The notes: generated by a model from the letters alone, not told the origin. DNA of 64,000 bases from Streptomyces cinerochromogenes (GCF_014648635.1 NZ_BMRM01000001.1:124001-188000); one strand, 5' to 3'; counted from the stretch's first letter, positions 41,261 to 50,290 are shown. Numbers and translations are program-made.

Positions 41261-41887
41261 ATGGAGACGCTGCGGGAGCGCAAGAAGCGGCGTACGCGGG
41301 AGTCGCTGCTGAGGGCCGCTCTCGAACTGTTCACCAGCCAGGGGTACGAGCGGACCACCGTCGACGAGATCGCCGAGGCCGTCGACGTCTCCCAGCGCAC
41401 CTTCTTCCGCTACTTCGCGGGAAAGGAGGACGTGGCCCTCGCGGTGCAGAAGATGACGGAGGCGGCCTTCGTCGCGGCCGTACGCGCGCGCCCTGCGCAC
41501 GAGGCGCCGATGCAGGCCCTCCGCCAGGCGTTCCTGGAGGGCTGGGACACGATCCGCGAGACCGTGGAGTCGGTCGTCCCGGTCGAGCTGTACCTGCGCA
41601 TGTACCGGACCATCGAGTCCACGCCCGCGCTGCTCGCCGCGCATCTGCGCCGGTCGGCGGCGACGGAGGAGACCATCGCGCGCGTGCTGGCCGAACGGGA
41701 GGGCGTCGACGTGGACACCGACCCGCGGCCCCGGCTGGCGGTGGCCGTCTTCGGCGGTGTGATCCGTGTCTCGGAGCGGCGGTGGTGCACGAGCGAGGAC
41801 TTCGGCCTGGAATCGATCCGCACGCTCACCGCGGAGTACCTCGATCAGGTGGGTTCGGCGCTCACGGGAAACTGGCGCACCGGCTGA
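41261..41887 (+). CDS. TetR-family transcriptional repressor
   Basis: The 208-residue product has an N-terminal HTH: RKKRRTRESLLRAALELF, GYERTTVDEIAEAVDVSQRTFFRYF and AGKEDVAL, the classic TetR helix 1-3 pattern. The rest is an all-helical ligand-binding domain. It is divergent from the DHA2 efflux gene with a 103-bp shared region containing repeated motifs, so it is expected to repress both and be released by a transported compound. ATG 41261 has GGGAGGCC upstream. Confidence 0.92.
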   Translation: METLRERKKRRTRESLLRAALELFTSQGYERTTVDEIAEAVDVSQRTFFRYFAGKEDVALAVQKMTEAAFVAAVRARPAHEAPMQALRQAFLEGWDTIRETVESVVPVELYLRMYRTIESTPALLAAHLRRSAATEETIARVLAEREGVDVDTDPRPRLAVAVFGGVIRVSERRWCTSEDFGLESIRTLTAEYLDQVGSALTGNWRTG

Positions 41888-41991
41888 GATCGTTGGGGAG
41901 ATCACCGAGACCGTGTTCGGTGACCGACGAAACGTGATCCCTGTCACTCGGTTACCGCGAGACCCTCCCGTTCTCCTAGTGTGTCCTCCCA

Positions 41992-43209
41992 GTGACTTCC
42001 TTCGACACCTCCCCGCAATTGAACGTCTGGCGCGCGCTGCTGGCGCTGTCCGTGGTGTTCGTGATGCTCGCGACCACCGGCTGGACCGCCCTGCGCAGCC
42101 ACCGGGAGTCGACAGCGCTGCAGGCCTCGCTCACCGAGTGGGAGCACGGCCGCATCCACGGCCTCCACCTGCCGGACCCGCAGGCCGCCCCGGCGCGCCT
42201 CGCCCGCTTCTTCGCCTCGCTCACCCCGCACGAGCGCGACCGTCTCGCCCACCGCTACCCGCTCGCGGTCGGCAACATGAACGGCGCCCCCGTCGCCCTG
42301 CGCTACCGGGCCAACCGCATCGCGCTGGACCAGGCCCGCAAGGTGGAGCGCGCCCGCATGCACGACAGCCGGCTCAGCACCGCGGGCCAGCAGGACGCGG
42401 GCCTGCGGATGCACCGGTACGAGTCCCTGCTGGACCCCGGCCGGCAGATCCTGGCCTTCGACCCGGAAGGATCGGGCCGGATCGCCGAGGTCTTCGGCGA
42501 CCTCGCCAAGGCCCAGCGGATCTCGGTCATCGTCCCCGGTGTCGACACCGACCTGCTCACCTTCCAGCGGACGAACCGCAGGTACAGCGCGCCGGTCGGC
42601 ATGGCCAAGGCGCTGTACGCGGCCGAGCGCGCGGCGAGCCCCGCGACCCGTACGGCGGTGATCGCCTGGGCCGACTACACCTCACCGGACGGGCTGGGGG
42701 TGGACGCGGCCACCGGCCTGCGCGCCGCGGAGGGCGCCGTACGGCTGAACGCGCTGCTGCACGCCCTGCCCGGCCGGTCCCCGGTGTCGATGTTCTGTCA
42801 CAGCTACGGCTCGGTGGTCTGCGGCGTGGCCGCACGCGGGATGCCGCGCCGGGTCGCCGACATAGCGGTGGCCGCGAGCCCCGGGATGCGCGCCACCAGC
42901 GCCTCCCGCCTGGGCACCACGGCCCGGGTGTGGGCCATGCGGGACGCCAGCGACTGGGTGCGGGACGTTCCGTACCTGGAGCTGGGCGGCCTCGGCCACG
43001 GAGCCGACCCGGTGTCCTCGGCGTTCGGGGCGCGGGTGCTGTCGGCCCGGGACGCCCAGGGCCACAGCGGATACTTCCAGCCCGGCACGGACAGCCTGCG
43101 CAACCTCGCCGGCATCGGCGTGGGCGCGTACGACGAGGTGACGTGCGCACGGGAGAACGATGTGTGCCGGTCCGGGCTGTCCGGCACGACGACGGCCGGA
43201 CGCGCGTAG
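41992..43209 (+). CDS. DUF1023 alpha/beta-hydrolase, membrane anchored
   Basis: The 405-residue product has an N-terminal TM helix (ALLALSVVFVMLATTGW) and a helical region to about residue 160. An alpha/beta-hydrolase core follows with ISVIVPGVDTDLLTFQ, AVIAWADYTSPDGLG and the nucleophile elbow SMFCHSYGSVVCG (GxSxG-like H-S-Y-G-S). This order defines DUF1023. Gly before His-Ser is replaced by Cys. Substrate unknown; a secreted lipase or esterase role is likely. The GTG start has no ribosome site. Confidence 0.85.
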   Translation: MTSFDTSPQLNVWRALLALSVVFVMLATTGWTALRSHRESTALQASLTEWEHGRIHGLHLPDPQAAPARLARFFASLTPHERDRLAHRYPLAVGNMNGAPVALRYRANRIALDQARKVERARMHDSRLSTAGQQDAGLRMHRYESLLDPGRQILAFDPEGSGRIAEVFGDLAKAQRISVIVPGVDTDLLTFQRTNRRYSAPVGMAKALYAAERAASPATRTAVIAWADYTSPDGLGVDAATGLRAAEGAVRLNALLHALPGRSPVSMFCHSYGSVVCGVAARGMPRRVADIAVAASPGMRATSASRLGTTARVWAMRDASDWVRDVPYLELGGLGHGADPVSSAFGARVLSARDAQGHSGYFQPGTDSLRNLAGIGVGAYDEVTCARENDVCRSGLSGTTTAGRA

Positions 43210-43275
43210 AAACAGCAGGAAGTGCGGTCTGCGCGGGTGGCGACGGAGGAGCACGTGCCGCATACGATGAGCCGC

Positions 43276-44124
43276 ATGGGTGACGTACTGGCGGGTTTTC
43301 ATGCCGTCTGGGAGTTCGAGTCCGACTCCGTGCTCATCCGTTACGAACGGGGGATGCGCACACCGAAGCTGTTCCAGGCGCTCGGTGAGCGCCGGATTCC
43401 GCTGTCCGCGGTCGAGGGGGTGAGCCTCGCCCCGGGCAAGCGTGGCACGGTCGTCCTGCGCCTGGAGCCGCGTCCCGGCGCGGATCCGCTGATGGAGGCG
43501 GCCGACGGCCAGCTGAAGGAGGGCTCGGACCCCTACCGGCTGGTGCTGCCGGCCGAGCGGGAGACCCTCGCCGAGTACTACGCCGACGAGCTGAAGGGGC
43601 TGCTGACCGAGTCCGGTCCGGCCGAGCGGCACCTGGTGGCGGCGCCCGACGCTCCGCTGCAGTTCAAGGCGTACGACGGGAAGGCGTCCTTCGACGGCAC
43701 GTCGGTGCAGTTCCGCTGGTCCTGGACGGGGGCGTCCTCGGCGAAGTGGAAGGCCGGCGACCAGAGCTTCCCGGTGGCCCGGCTGAGCGGGGTGGAGTGG
43801 CGGTCGCCGGAACTCTTCGAGGGGCATCTGCGGCTGGTGCCGCGCGATCCGGGTTCCGCCCGTTCCCCGCAGCCGGACCAGGATCCGGCGTCGGTGGTGT
43901 TCGGGCTGGGGTACGGGCCGGTGCACGAGTCGCTGCCGTTCGCCGCGGCGGTGCTGGCCGCCGTGCGGTCGCGGGGGCCGGTGCCGGTGGCCCCGGCCGT
44001 GTCCCGCCGTGATCCGGCCGACATCGCCGAGCGGATCCGTCATCTCGGGGAGCTGCACCAGGCGGGGCTGGTCACCGACGAGGAGTTCTCCTCGAAGAAG
44101 GCGGAGCTGCTGGCGGAGCTCTAG
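43276..44124 (+). CDS. DUF4429 protein with C-terminal SHOCT helix
   Basis: This 282-residue protein has two tandem DUF4429 domains (PH-like beta sandwiches): residues 5-115, with GFHAVWEFESDSVLIRYERG, and 130-225, with YDGKASFDGTSVQFRWSW. It ends in a SHOCT motif, ERIRHLGELHQAGLVTDEEFSSKKAELLAEL, a short helical hairpin seen in oligomerising or membrane-proximal proteins. Function unknown. TACGAT at 43263-43268 ends 7 nt before ATG 43276, so I choose this start over an ATG 9 nt upstream. Confidence 0.87.
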   Translation: MGDVLAGFHAVWEFESDSVLIRYERGMRTPKLFQALGERRIPLSAVEGVSLAPGKRGTVVLRLEPRPGADPLMEAADGQLKEGSDPYRLVLPAERETLAEYYADELKGLLTESGPAERHLVAAPDAPLQFKAYDGKASFDGTSVQFRWSWTGASSAKWKAGDQSFPVARLSGVEWRSPELFEGHLRLVPRDPGSARSPQPDQDPASVVFGLGYGPVHESLPFAAAVLAAVRSRGPVPVAPAVSRRDPADIAERIRHLGELHQAGLVTDEEFSSKKAELLAEL

Positions 44125-44152
44125 CGCGGCTGCCGCCGCCCCTTCGGCGTGC

Positions 44153-44608
44153 TCACGCCTCCGCCGCGTAGAAGCTGATCTTCCGGTCGAGGACGCCGAG
44201 GGTGTCGTGGAGTTCCGCGATGCGGTTCAGCACGTCCCTGCGGGTCGACTCCAGCAGGTGCCGGCGTTCGGCGAAGGTCTGGTCGCCCTGCCTGACCAGT
44301 TCCGCGTACCGGACCATGTCCGCGACCGGCATGCCGGTCAGCCGGAGCTTGGTCACGAAGTCCAGCCAGTCCAGGTCGCGGTTGCTGTAGCGGCGCTGGC
44401 CGGTGTGCGAGCGGTCGACGTGCGGCATCAGGCCGATCCGCTCGTACCAGCGCAGTGTGTGCGCGGTGAGGCCGGTGAACGCGACCACCTCGCTGATCGT
44501 GTAGCGGTCCTGGCCGTCGGGGCGCGGATGGCGCCGGGGCGGGGCGGAGCAGATGTCGGCGGGGGTGGCGCGCTCGGTGGCCGCTGGCGTGGTCTGCATC
44601 ACCGTCAT
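44153..44608 (-). CDS. MerR-family regulator (NmlR/AdhR-like)
   Basis: The product is 151 residues. A 36-residue N-terminal extension precedes the MerR HTH: YTISEVVAFTGLTAHTLRWYERIGLMP and RRYSNRDLDWLDFVTKLRLTGM. A dimerisation helix with VRQGDQTFAERRHLLESTRR follows. There is no metal-binding Cys pair, so it fits the NmlR/AdhR group that senses aldehydes or electrophiles, where MerR-type activators twist the promoter. Its own promoter carries the matching dyad in a 19-bp spacer, so autoregulation is near certain. Confidence 0.9.
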   Translation of the reverse strand: MTVMQTTPAATERATPADICSAPPRRHPRPDGQDRYTISEVVAFTGLTAHTLRWYERIGLMPHVDRSHTGQRRYSNRDLDWLDFVTKLRLTGMPVADMVRYAELVRQGDQTFAERRHLLESTRRDVLNRIAELHDTLGVLDRKISFYAAEA

Positions 44609-44615
44609 GGCCCCC

Positions 44616-44646
44616 ACGCTATGACCTTGGAGTGCACTCCAGGCAA
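44616..44646 (-). promoter_or_regulatory. MerR-type promoter: 19-bp spacer with GGAGTGCACTCC dyad, leaderless
   Basis: On the minus strand TTGCCT (44646-44641) and TAGCGT (44621-44616) are 19 bp apart, the stretched spacing of MerR promoters. The spacer holds the perfect palindrome GGAGTGCACTCC (44629-44640), as in AdhR/NmlR operators. The -10 ends 7 nt before the regulator's ATG at 44608. Confidence 0.85.
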
Positions 44647-44705
44647 GCCGGTCCGGTAAGAAATCGGCAGGACGGCGCCCGGGGCGGCTGGTTAGCGTGC
44701 GGCCC

Positions 44706-45182
44706 ATGAGTCTTGTACGCCGGGCCCGGCCCGAGGACGCCGCCGAAGTGCTGCGCCTGCGCCAGGTGATGATCGGCTCCCTGTGGAGCGCGGAAGGTTC
44801 CGGATCGACCGAGTGGCACGCGCAGTCGCTGCCGGCGCTGCGGGAGCGGCTCGCGGAGGAGGAAGGGGACTTCGCCGCGTTCGTCGTGGAACACCCCGGG
44901 CGGCCCGGGGCGCTGGCCTCGCTGGTGGCGGGGACGGTGGAGTACCGGATCGGCAGGGCCGGGAACCCGCGGGGCCGGGTCGGGCACGTCTTCAGCGTGG
45001 CGACCGACCCGGACGCCCGCAGACGCGGGTACGCGCGCGCGTGCATGGAGGAGCTGCTGGGCTGGTTCCGGACCCGGGGCGCCGGGCACGTGCTGCTCAA
45101 CGCCTCGCCGGAGGCCGAGCCGCTGTACGCCTCGCTCGGCTTCACACGGGATCCGGACCCGTCGATGCGGCTGCTGTTGTGA
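44706..45182 (+). CDS. GNAT-family N-acetyltransferase
   Basis: This 158-residue acetyltransferase has VRRARPEDAAEVLRLRQ at the N-terminus, GHVFSVATDPDARRRGYARACMEELL with acetyl-CoA loop RRRGYA, and SPEAEPLYASLGFTRD at the C-terminus. It resembles RimI/phosphinothricin-type GNATs; the substrate is unknown. TAGCGT at 44693-44698 ends 7 nt before the ATG. It is divergent from the MerR gene, with starts 97 bp apart, so the MerR operator could influence both. Confidence 0.9.
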   Translation: MSLVRRARPEDAAEVLRLRQVMIGSLWSAEGSGSTEWHAQSLPALRERLAEEEGDFAAFVVEHPGRPGALASLVAGTVEYRIGRAGNPRGRVGHVFSVATDPDARRRGYARACMEELLGWFRTRGAGHVLLNASPEAEPLYASLGFTRDPDPSMRLLL

Positions 45183-45201
45183 GCCGCATAGGCTCGGACC
45201 C

Positions 45202-46023
45202 ATGTCGTTGCAGAGCCTGGCGCTGATCGAGAACTGGCCCGTCCCCACCGCCGCGGCGGGTGTCGTACGAGCCGACGGGACCGTCCTCGGGACGCACGGT
45301 CCCGTCGGGCACCGCTTCCGCCTCGCCTCCGTCACCAAGCCGCTGGCGGCCTACGCGGCGCTCGTGGCGTACGAGGAGGGCGCGGTCGAGCTGGACGACC
45401 CGGCCGGTCCGCCCGGGTCGACGGTCCGGCACCTGCTCGCGCACACCTCCGGGCTGGCCTTCGACGAGCACCGGGTGACGGCCGCGCCCGGGGAGCGGCG
45501 GCTGTACTCCAACGCCGGGTTCGAGCAGCTCGGGGACCACATCGCCAAGGCGACGGACATTCCGTTCGCCGAGTACCTGCGGCAGGCCGTGCTGGAGCCG
45601 CTGGGGATGACGTCGACGTCGCTGGAGGGGTCGCCGGCGAAGGACGGGGTGTCGACGGTCGAGGATCTGCTGCGGTTCGCGGCGGAGGTGCAGGCGCCGC
45701 GGCTGCTGGACCCGCGGACGGTGGCGGCGGCGATGACCGTGCAGTACCCCGGGACGAAGGGCGTCCTGCCGGGGTACGGCCACCAGAACCCGAACGACTG
45801 GGGGCTGGGCTTCGAGATCCGTGACGGGAAGTCCCCGCACTGGACGGGGAGTTCGTCGTCGCCCCGCACGTTCGGGCATTTCGGGCAGTCCGGTACGTTC
45901 CTGTGGATCGACCCCGATGCCGGGGCCGCCGGTGTCGCCCTGACGGACCGGGCGTTCGGGCCCTGGGCGATCGAGGCGTGGCCGGCGTTCACGGACGCGG
46001 TGCTGGCGGAACTCCGGGGCTGA
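45202..46023 (+). CDS. serine hydrolase of the class C beta-lactamase / DD-peptidase fold
   Basis: This 273-residue protein is shorter than typical AmpC. The nucleophile motif is S43-V-T-K46 in FRLASVTKPLAA, followed by HTSGL, Y102-S-N104 in LYSNAGFEQL (the Y-x-N triad), and HFGQSG in place of the C-terminal K-T-G. This set marks esterase or D-aminopeptidase-like members rather than true beta-lactamases. There is no signal peptide, so it probably acts in the cytoplasm. TAGGCT at 45189-45194 ends 7 nt before the ATG. Confidence 0.9.
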   Translation: MSLQSLALIENWPVPTAAAGVVRADGTVLGTHGPVGHRFRLASVTKPLAAYAALVAYEEGAVELDDPAGPPGSTVRHLLAHTSGLAFDEHRVTAAPGERRLYSNAGFEQLGDHIAKATDIPFAEYLRQAVLEPLGMTSTSLEGSPAKDGVSTVEDLLRFAAEVQAPRLLDPRTVAAAMTVQYPGTKGVLPGYGHQNPNDWGLGFEIRDGKSPHWTGSSSSPRTFGHFGQSGTFLWIDPDAGAAGVALTDRAFGPWAIEAWPAFTDAVLAELRG

Positions 46024-46055
46024 GGCGCTGAGGGCCGGCCCCGCCGCTCAGCGCC
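46024..46055. terminator. terminator between the convergent hydrolase and pirin genes
   Basis: GGCGCTGAG (46024-46032) pairs exactly with CTCAGCGCC (46047-46055) directly after the hydrolase stop codon. It can end transcription from either side. Confidence 0.65.
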
Positions 46056-46109
46056 CGGAAGAGGCGCGCGTCCGGCCCCCGCCGGACCGCGGCCGGACGA
46101 CGGCCGGAG

Positions 46110-46766
46110 CTACGGTGCCATCTCCCACAGCAGCAGCTCCGCCGGGGTCACCGCCGCTACCTCCAACCCGTCGGCCCCGGTGATCCGCGCCGCGTCCCCC
46201 GGGCCGAGGTGCTCCCCCGCCAGCCGGACCTCGCCGCGCACCACGTGGACGTACAGGTACGCCGCGTCCGGGACCGCACGGCGCTCCCCGGCTCCCAGGC
46301 GCCGTACGTGCAGGGCCGCCCCCGCCGCCGGCACCGCGTAGGGCGTCGCGTCGGCGAGGTCCGGGGCAAGGGCGTACGCGGGCTCGCCGCCGGACTCGTG
46401 TGGTGTCAGCCACATCTGGAGGAAGGTCAGCGGCACCGGCCCGTCGTTGCGTTCCACGTGCCGGACGCCCGCGGCCGCGCTGAGGTGCTGGACGTCCCCG
46501 GGGCGGACCCGCGTCTCGTGTCCGGCCGAGTCGCGGTGGGTCAGCTCGCCCTCGACGACCCAGGTGACGATCTCGGTGTGGCTGTGCGGGTGTTCGCCGA
46601 AGCCGGCGCCGGGGGCGAGCCGCTCCTCGTTGCACGCGATCATCGCGCCGAAGCGGAGGTTGTCCGGGTCGTAGTGCGGGCCGAAGGAGAAGGCGTGCCG
46701 GGTGTCGATCCCGGCCCCGGGCTCCCCTCCGCGGTAGCGCTCGGCGGCGCGCCGTACGTCGATCAC
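46110..46766 (-). CDS. pirin-family cupin protein
   Basis: The 218-residue product has IDTRHAFSFGPHYDPDNLRFG, then GFGEHPHSHTEIVTWVVEGELTHRDSAGHE with the four-residue His/Glu metal set of the first cupin barrel, and a second, degenerate barrel. This matches YhhW-type pirins, some of which are quercetinases. The start GTG 46766 is preferred over an ATG at 46895 because TACCGT on the minus strand ends exactly 7 nt upstream, a leaderless signature. Function in this host is unknown. Confidence 0.88.
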   Translation of the reverse strand: MIDVRRAAERYRGGEPGAGIDTRHAFSFGPHYDPDNLRFGAMIACNEERLAPGAGFGEHPHSHTEIVTWVVEGELTHRDSAGHETRVRPGDVQHLSAAAGVRHVERNDGPVPLTFLQMWLTPHESGGEPAYALAPDLADATPYAVPAAGAALHVRRLGAGERRAVPDAAYLYVHVVRGEVRLAGEHLGPGDAARITGADGLEVAAVTPAELLLWEMAP

Positions 46767-46942
46767 AGGCACCACGGTAGCCCGCCCGGGCACACCGGTT
46801 CCGGGGAGGGCGAGGGCCCCGCCGACGCGCACCGTCCCCACGGCCTCCCGACACCGGCTCGGGCGCTCCCCGGAGGCGGCCGAGGTCTCAAGCACAGCCC
46901 CGGCGGAGCACGGGCCCGTCCCGATAAGGCAGTCTTGTCCCC

Positions 46943-48148
46943 GTGCCCGAACCCGAATCCCACCACGGCGATCCCGCAGCCCACCACGTCCACGCGCATG
47001 CCGCGACCCTGAAGCGACTGGAGAAGTCCTCCGGGAGGCTCGCCGCGCAGGCGATCGCGCGGATGGACGAGACCCTGCCGTGGTACCGGGCCATGCCCCC
47101 GGAGAACCGTTCCTGGATCGGTCTCGTCGCCCAGGCGGGGATCGCGGCCTTCACCGAGTGGTTCCGGCGCCCGGACGCGCCCCAGGCGATCTCCACGGAC
47201 GTCTTCGGGACCGCCCCGCGTGAGCTGACCCGGGCGATCACACTGCGGCAGACCGTGGAGATGGTGCGGACCACCATCGAGGTCATGGAGAGCGCCATCG
47301 ACGAGGTGGCCGCTCCCGGTGACGAGAGCGTGCTGCGCGAGGCGCTGCTGGTGTACGCCCGGGAGATCGCCTTCGCCACCGCCCAGGTGTACGCCCAGGC
47401 CGCCGAGGCACGCGGTGCCTGGGACGCGCGGCTGGAGTCGCTGGTCGTGAACGCCGTCCTGAGCGGGGAGGCGGACGAGGGGGCGGTCAGCCGGGCCGCC
47501 GCGCTGGGCTGGAACTCGCCGGAGCACGTGTGCGTGGTGCTCGGGACCGCGCCCGACGGCGACAGCGAGCTGACCGTCGAGGCGATCCGGCGGGCCGCGC
47601 GCCACGCCAAGCTGCAGGTGCTCACGGGGGTGCTCGGGGACCGGCTGGTCGTCATCGCCGGCGGCAGCCCGCATCCGCTCGCCGTCGCCAGGTCGCTGAT
47701 CGGGCCGTTCGCCGCGGGGCCGGTCGTCGCGGGGCCCGTCGTACCCGATCTGCTGGCCGCCACCCGGTCCGCGCAGGCCGCCGCCGCGGGGCTGAAGGCC
47801 TGTTCCGCCTGGCAGGACGCACCGCGGCCGGTGCTCGCGGACGACCTCCTGCCGGAGCGCGCCATAGCGGGTGATCCGAGCGCCCGCGAGCAGCTGGTGG
47901 AGGAGATCTACAGACCGCTCGAGGAGGCGGGCTCGGCGCTCCTGGAAACCCTGAGTGTCTACCTGGAGCAGGCGAGCAGCCTGGAAGGCGCGGCGAGGAT
48001 GCTCTTCGTTCACCCGAACACCGTGCGCTACCGGCTCCGACGTGTGACAGACGTCACCGGATGGTCGCCCTCGGATGTACGATCCGCGTTCACACTACGG
48101 ATCGCGCTCATCCTGGGGCGTCTGGCCGACGCCGAACCCCAGGCATAG
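46943..48148 (+). CDS. fasR: FasR, PucR/CdaR-type activator of fatty acid synthesis
   Basis: This 401-residue regulator lies 89 bp upstream of fabD on the same strand, as in S. coelicolor, where FasR activates the fabD-fabH-acpP-fabF operon. Residues 20-160 are a helical GGDEF-like N-terminal region, and 165-290 a central domain with NSPEHVCVVLGTAP. The C-terminal PucR HTH contains LEGAARMLFVHPNTVRYRLRRVTDVTGW. CAGTCT at 46930-46935 ends 7 nt before the GTG start. Confidence 0.93.
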   Translation: MPEPESHHGDPAAHHVHAHAATLKRLEKSSGRLAAQAIARMDETLPWYRAMPPENRSWIGLVAQAGIAAFTEWFRRPDAPQAISTDVFGTAPRELTRAITLRQTVEMVRTTIEVMESAIDEVAAPGDESVLREALLVYAREIAFATAQVYAQAAEARGAWDARLESLVVNAVLSGEADEGAVSRAAALGWNSPEHVCVVLGTAPDGDSELTVEAIRRAARHAKLQVLTGVLGDRLVVIAGGSPHPLAVARSLIGPFAAGPVVAGPVVPDLLAATRSAQAAAAGLKACSAWQDAPRPVLADDLLPERAIAGDPSAREQLVEEIYRPLEEAGSALLETLSVYLEQASSLEGAARMLFVHPNTVRYRLRRVTDVTGWSPSDVRSAFTLRIALILGRLADAEPQA

Positions 48149-48150
48149 GG

Positions 48151-48171
48151 TTTTGTCGGAGGCCCACAAAA
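48151..48171. promoter_or_regulatory. TTTTGT-N9-ACAAAA inverted repeat upstream of fabD, candidate FasR site
   Basis: The two 6-bp arms are exact inverted repeats, 67 bp before the fabD start and just after the fasR stop. Direct FasR binding is inferred from position only. Confidence 0.4.
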
Positions 48172-48237
48172 GCCCTTCGTGTTCTTCGTCCCTGTCCCCA
48201 CGGGCGGCCCTGGCCGTCCCCAAGAGAGAGTGTGAGA

Positions 48238-49164
48238 GTGCTCGTACTCGTCGCTCCCGGCCAGGGCGCTCAGACGCCCGGCTTCCTGACCCCCTGGCTC
48301 GAACTGCCCGGTGCCGCCGACCGCGTCGCCGCCTGGTCGGACGCCATCGGACTGGACCTCGTCCACTACGGCACCCAGGCCGACGCCGACGCCATCCGTG
48401 ACACCGCGGTGGCCCAGCCGCTGCTCGTGGCCGCCGGCCTCCTGTCCGCCGCGGCACTCGGTGACATCTCCGAGATCGCGCCGGGCGCGGTCGCGGGTCA
48501 CAGCGTGGGCGAGATCACCGCCGCCGCCTTCGCCGGTGTGCTGGACGACACGTCCGCCCTCGGCCTCGTCCGCAAGCGGGGTCTGGCGATGGCCGACGCC
48601 GCCGCGGTCACCGAGACCGGCATGGCGGCGCTGCTCGGCGGCGACCCGGAGACCTCCGTCGCGCACCTGGAGAAGCTGGGCCTGACCCCGGCGAACATCA
48701 ACGGCGCGGGCCAGATCGTCGCCGCGGGCACGCTGGAGCAGCTGGCCGCGCTGAACGACGACAAGCCCGAGGGCGTCCGCAAGGTCGTCGCGCTGAAGGT
48801 GGCCGGCGCCTTCCACACCCACCACATGGCGCCCGCCGTGGAGACCCTGGCCAAGGCCGCGGGGCAGCTGTCGCCGGCCGACCCGAAGGTCCCCTACGTC
48901 TCCAACAAGGACGGCCGGACCGTCTCCTCCGGCGCCGAGGTGCTGGAGCGGCTGGTCGGCCAGGTCGCCAACCCGGTCCGCTGGGACCTGTGCATGGAGA
49001 CGTTCAAGGAGCTGGGCGTCACCGCGATCGTCGAGGTGTGCCCGGGCGGCACCCTGACCGGCCTGGCCAAGCGGGCCCTGCCCGGGGTCAGGAACCTCGC
49101 CCTGAAGACCCCCGACGACCTCGACGCCGCTCGCGAGCTCATCGCCGAGCACGCCGGCGCCTAA
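48238..49164 (+). CDS. fabD: malonyl-CoA:ACP transacylase
   Basis: This 308-residue FabD opens LVLVAPGQGAQTPGF and has nucleophile Ser89 in GHSVGE, with His in the VAGAFHTHHM block that marks malonyl transferases. It moves malonate from CoA to ACP for type II fatty acid synthesis and, in Streptomyces, supplies polyketide synthases too. GTG 48238 is chosen because AGAGAG lies about 9 nt upstream. It is the first gene of fabD-fabH-acpP-fabF, activated by the upstream fasR. It ends 13 bp before fabH. Confidence 0.96.
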   Translation: MLVLVAPGQGAQTPGFLTPWLELPGAADRVAAWSDAIGLDLVHYGTQADADAIRDTAVAQPLLVAAGLLSAAALGDISEIAPGAVAGHSVGEITAAAFAGVLDDTSALGLVRKRGLAMADAAAVTETGMAALLGGDPETSVAHLEKLGLTPANINGAGQIVAAGTLEQLAALNDDKPEGVRKVVALKVAGAFHTHHMAPAVETLAKAAGQLSPADPKVPYVSNKDGRTVSSGAEVLERLVGQVANPVRWDLCMETFKELGVTAIVEVCPGGTLTGLAKRALPGVRNLALKTPDDLDAARELIAEHAGA

Positions 49165-49177
49165 GGAGCCCGAGAGC

Positions 49178-50209
49178 ATGTCGAAGATCAAGCCCAGCAA
49201 GGGTGCCCCGTATGCGCGCATCCTCGGCGTCGGCGGCTACCGGCCGACCCGGGTGGTGCCGAACGAGGTGATCCTCGAAAGGATCGACTCGTCCGACGAG
49301 TGGATCCGCTCGCGCTCCGGCATCGAGACCCGGCACTGGGCGGGTCCCGAGGAGACCGTGGCCGCGATGGCGATCGAGGCCTCCGGCAAGGCGATCGCGG
49401 ACGCCGGCATCGACGCCGAGCAGATCGGCGCGGTCGTCGTCTCGACGGTCTCGCACTTCAGCCAGACCCCGGCCGTCGCCACCGAGATCGCCGACAGGCT
49501 CGGCACCGACAAGGCCGCCGCCTTCGACATCTCGGCGGGCTGCGCGGGCTTCGGCTACGGCCTGACGCTCGCCAAGGGCATGGTGGTGGAAGGTTCCGCC
49601 GAGTACGTGCTCGTCATCGGCGTGGAGCGGCTGAGCGACCTGACCGACCTGGAGGACCGGGCGACCGCCTTCCTGTTCGGCGACGGCGCCGGCGCGGTCG
49701 TGGTCGGCCCCTCGAAGGAGCCGGCGATCGGCCCGACGGTGTGGGGCTCGGAGGGCGACAAGTCCGAGACGATCAAGCAGACCGTCCCGTGGGACCGGTT
49801 CCGGCTCGGTGACGTCTCCCAGCTGCCCCTCGACAGCGAGGGCAACATCAAGTTCCCTGCGATCACGCAGGAGGGCCAGGCGGTGTTCCGCTGGGCCGTG
49901 TTCGAGATGGCGAAGGTCGCCCAGCAGGCGCTGGACGCGGCCGGAATCACCCCGGACGACCTGGACGTCTTCATTCCGCACCAGGCCAACGTGCGGATCA
50001 TCGACTCGATGGTGAAGACGCTGAAGCTGCCGGAGCACGTCACGGTCGCCCGTGACATCCGCACCACCGGCAACACCTCGGCCGCCTCGATCCCGCTCGC
50101 GATGGAGCGGCTCCTGGCAACCGGGGAGGCGAAGAGCGGCGACACCGCGCTCGTCATCGGATTCGGGGCGGGTCTCGTCTACGCCGCCACGGTCGTTACC
50201 CTCCCCTAG
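49178..50209 (+). CDS. fabH: beta-ketoacyl-ACP synthase III
   Basis: This 343-residue FabH has catalytic Cys122 in DISAGCAGFGYG, His in FIPHQANVRI and Asn in TTGNTSAASIPLA, the complete KAS III triad. It condenses a short acyl-CoA with malonyl-ACP to start fatty acids; Streptomyces FabH accepts branched starters, which explains their iso/anteiso lipids. A GGAG site precedes ATG 49178. It sits between fabD and acpP. Confidence 0.97.
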   Translation: MSKIKPSKGAPYARILGVGGYRPTRVVPNEVILERIDSSDEWIRSRSGIETRHWAGPEETVAAMAIEASGKAIADAGIDAEQIGAVVVSTVSHFSQTPAVATEIADRLGTDKAAAFDISAGCAGFGYGLTLAKGMVVEGSAEYVLVIGVERLSDLTDLEDRATAFLFGDGAGAVVVGPSKEPAIGPTVWGSEGDKSETIKQTVPWDRFRLGDVSQLPLDSEGNIKFPAITQEGQAVFRWAVFEMAKVAQQALDAAGITPDDLDVFIPHQANVRIIDSMVKTLKLPEHVTVARDIRTTGNTSAASIPLAMERLLATGEAKSGDTALVIGFGAGLVYAATVVTLP

Positions 50210-50290
50210 GCACTCCGTGCCGGATCATGCGATCCGAAACGGGGACAACTGCCACAAACCGTCTGGATTATCGAAGAAGGAGCGCCTCAC

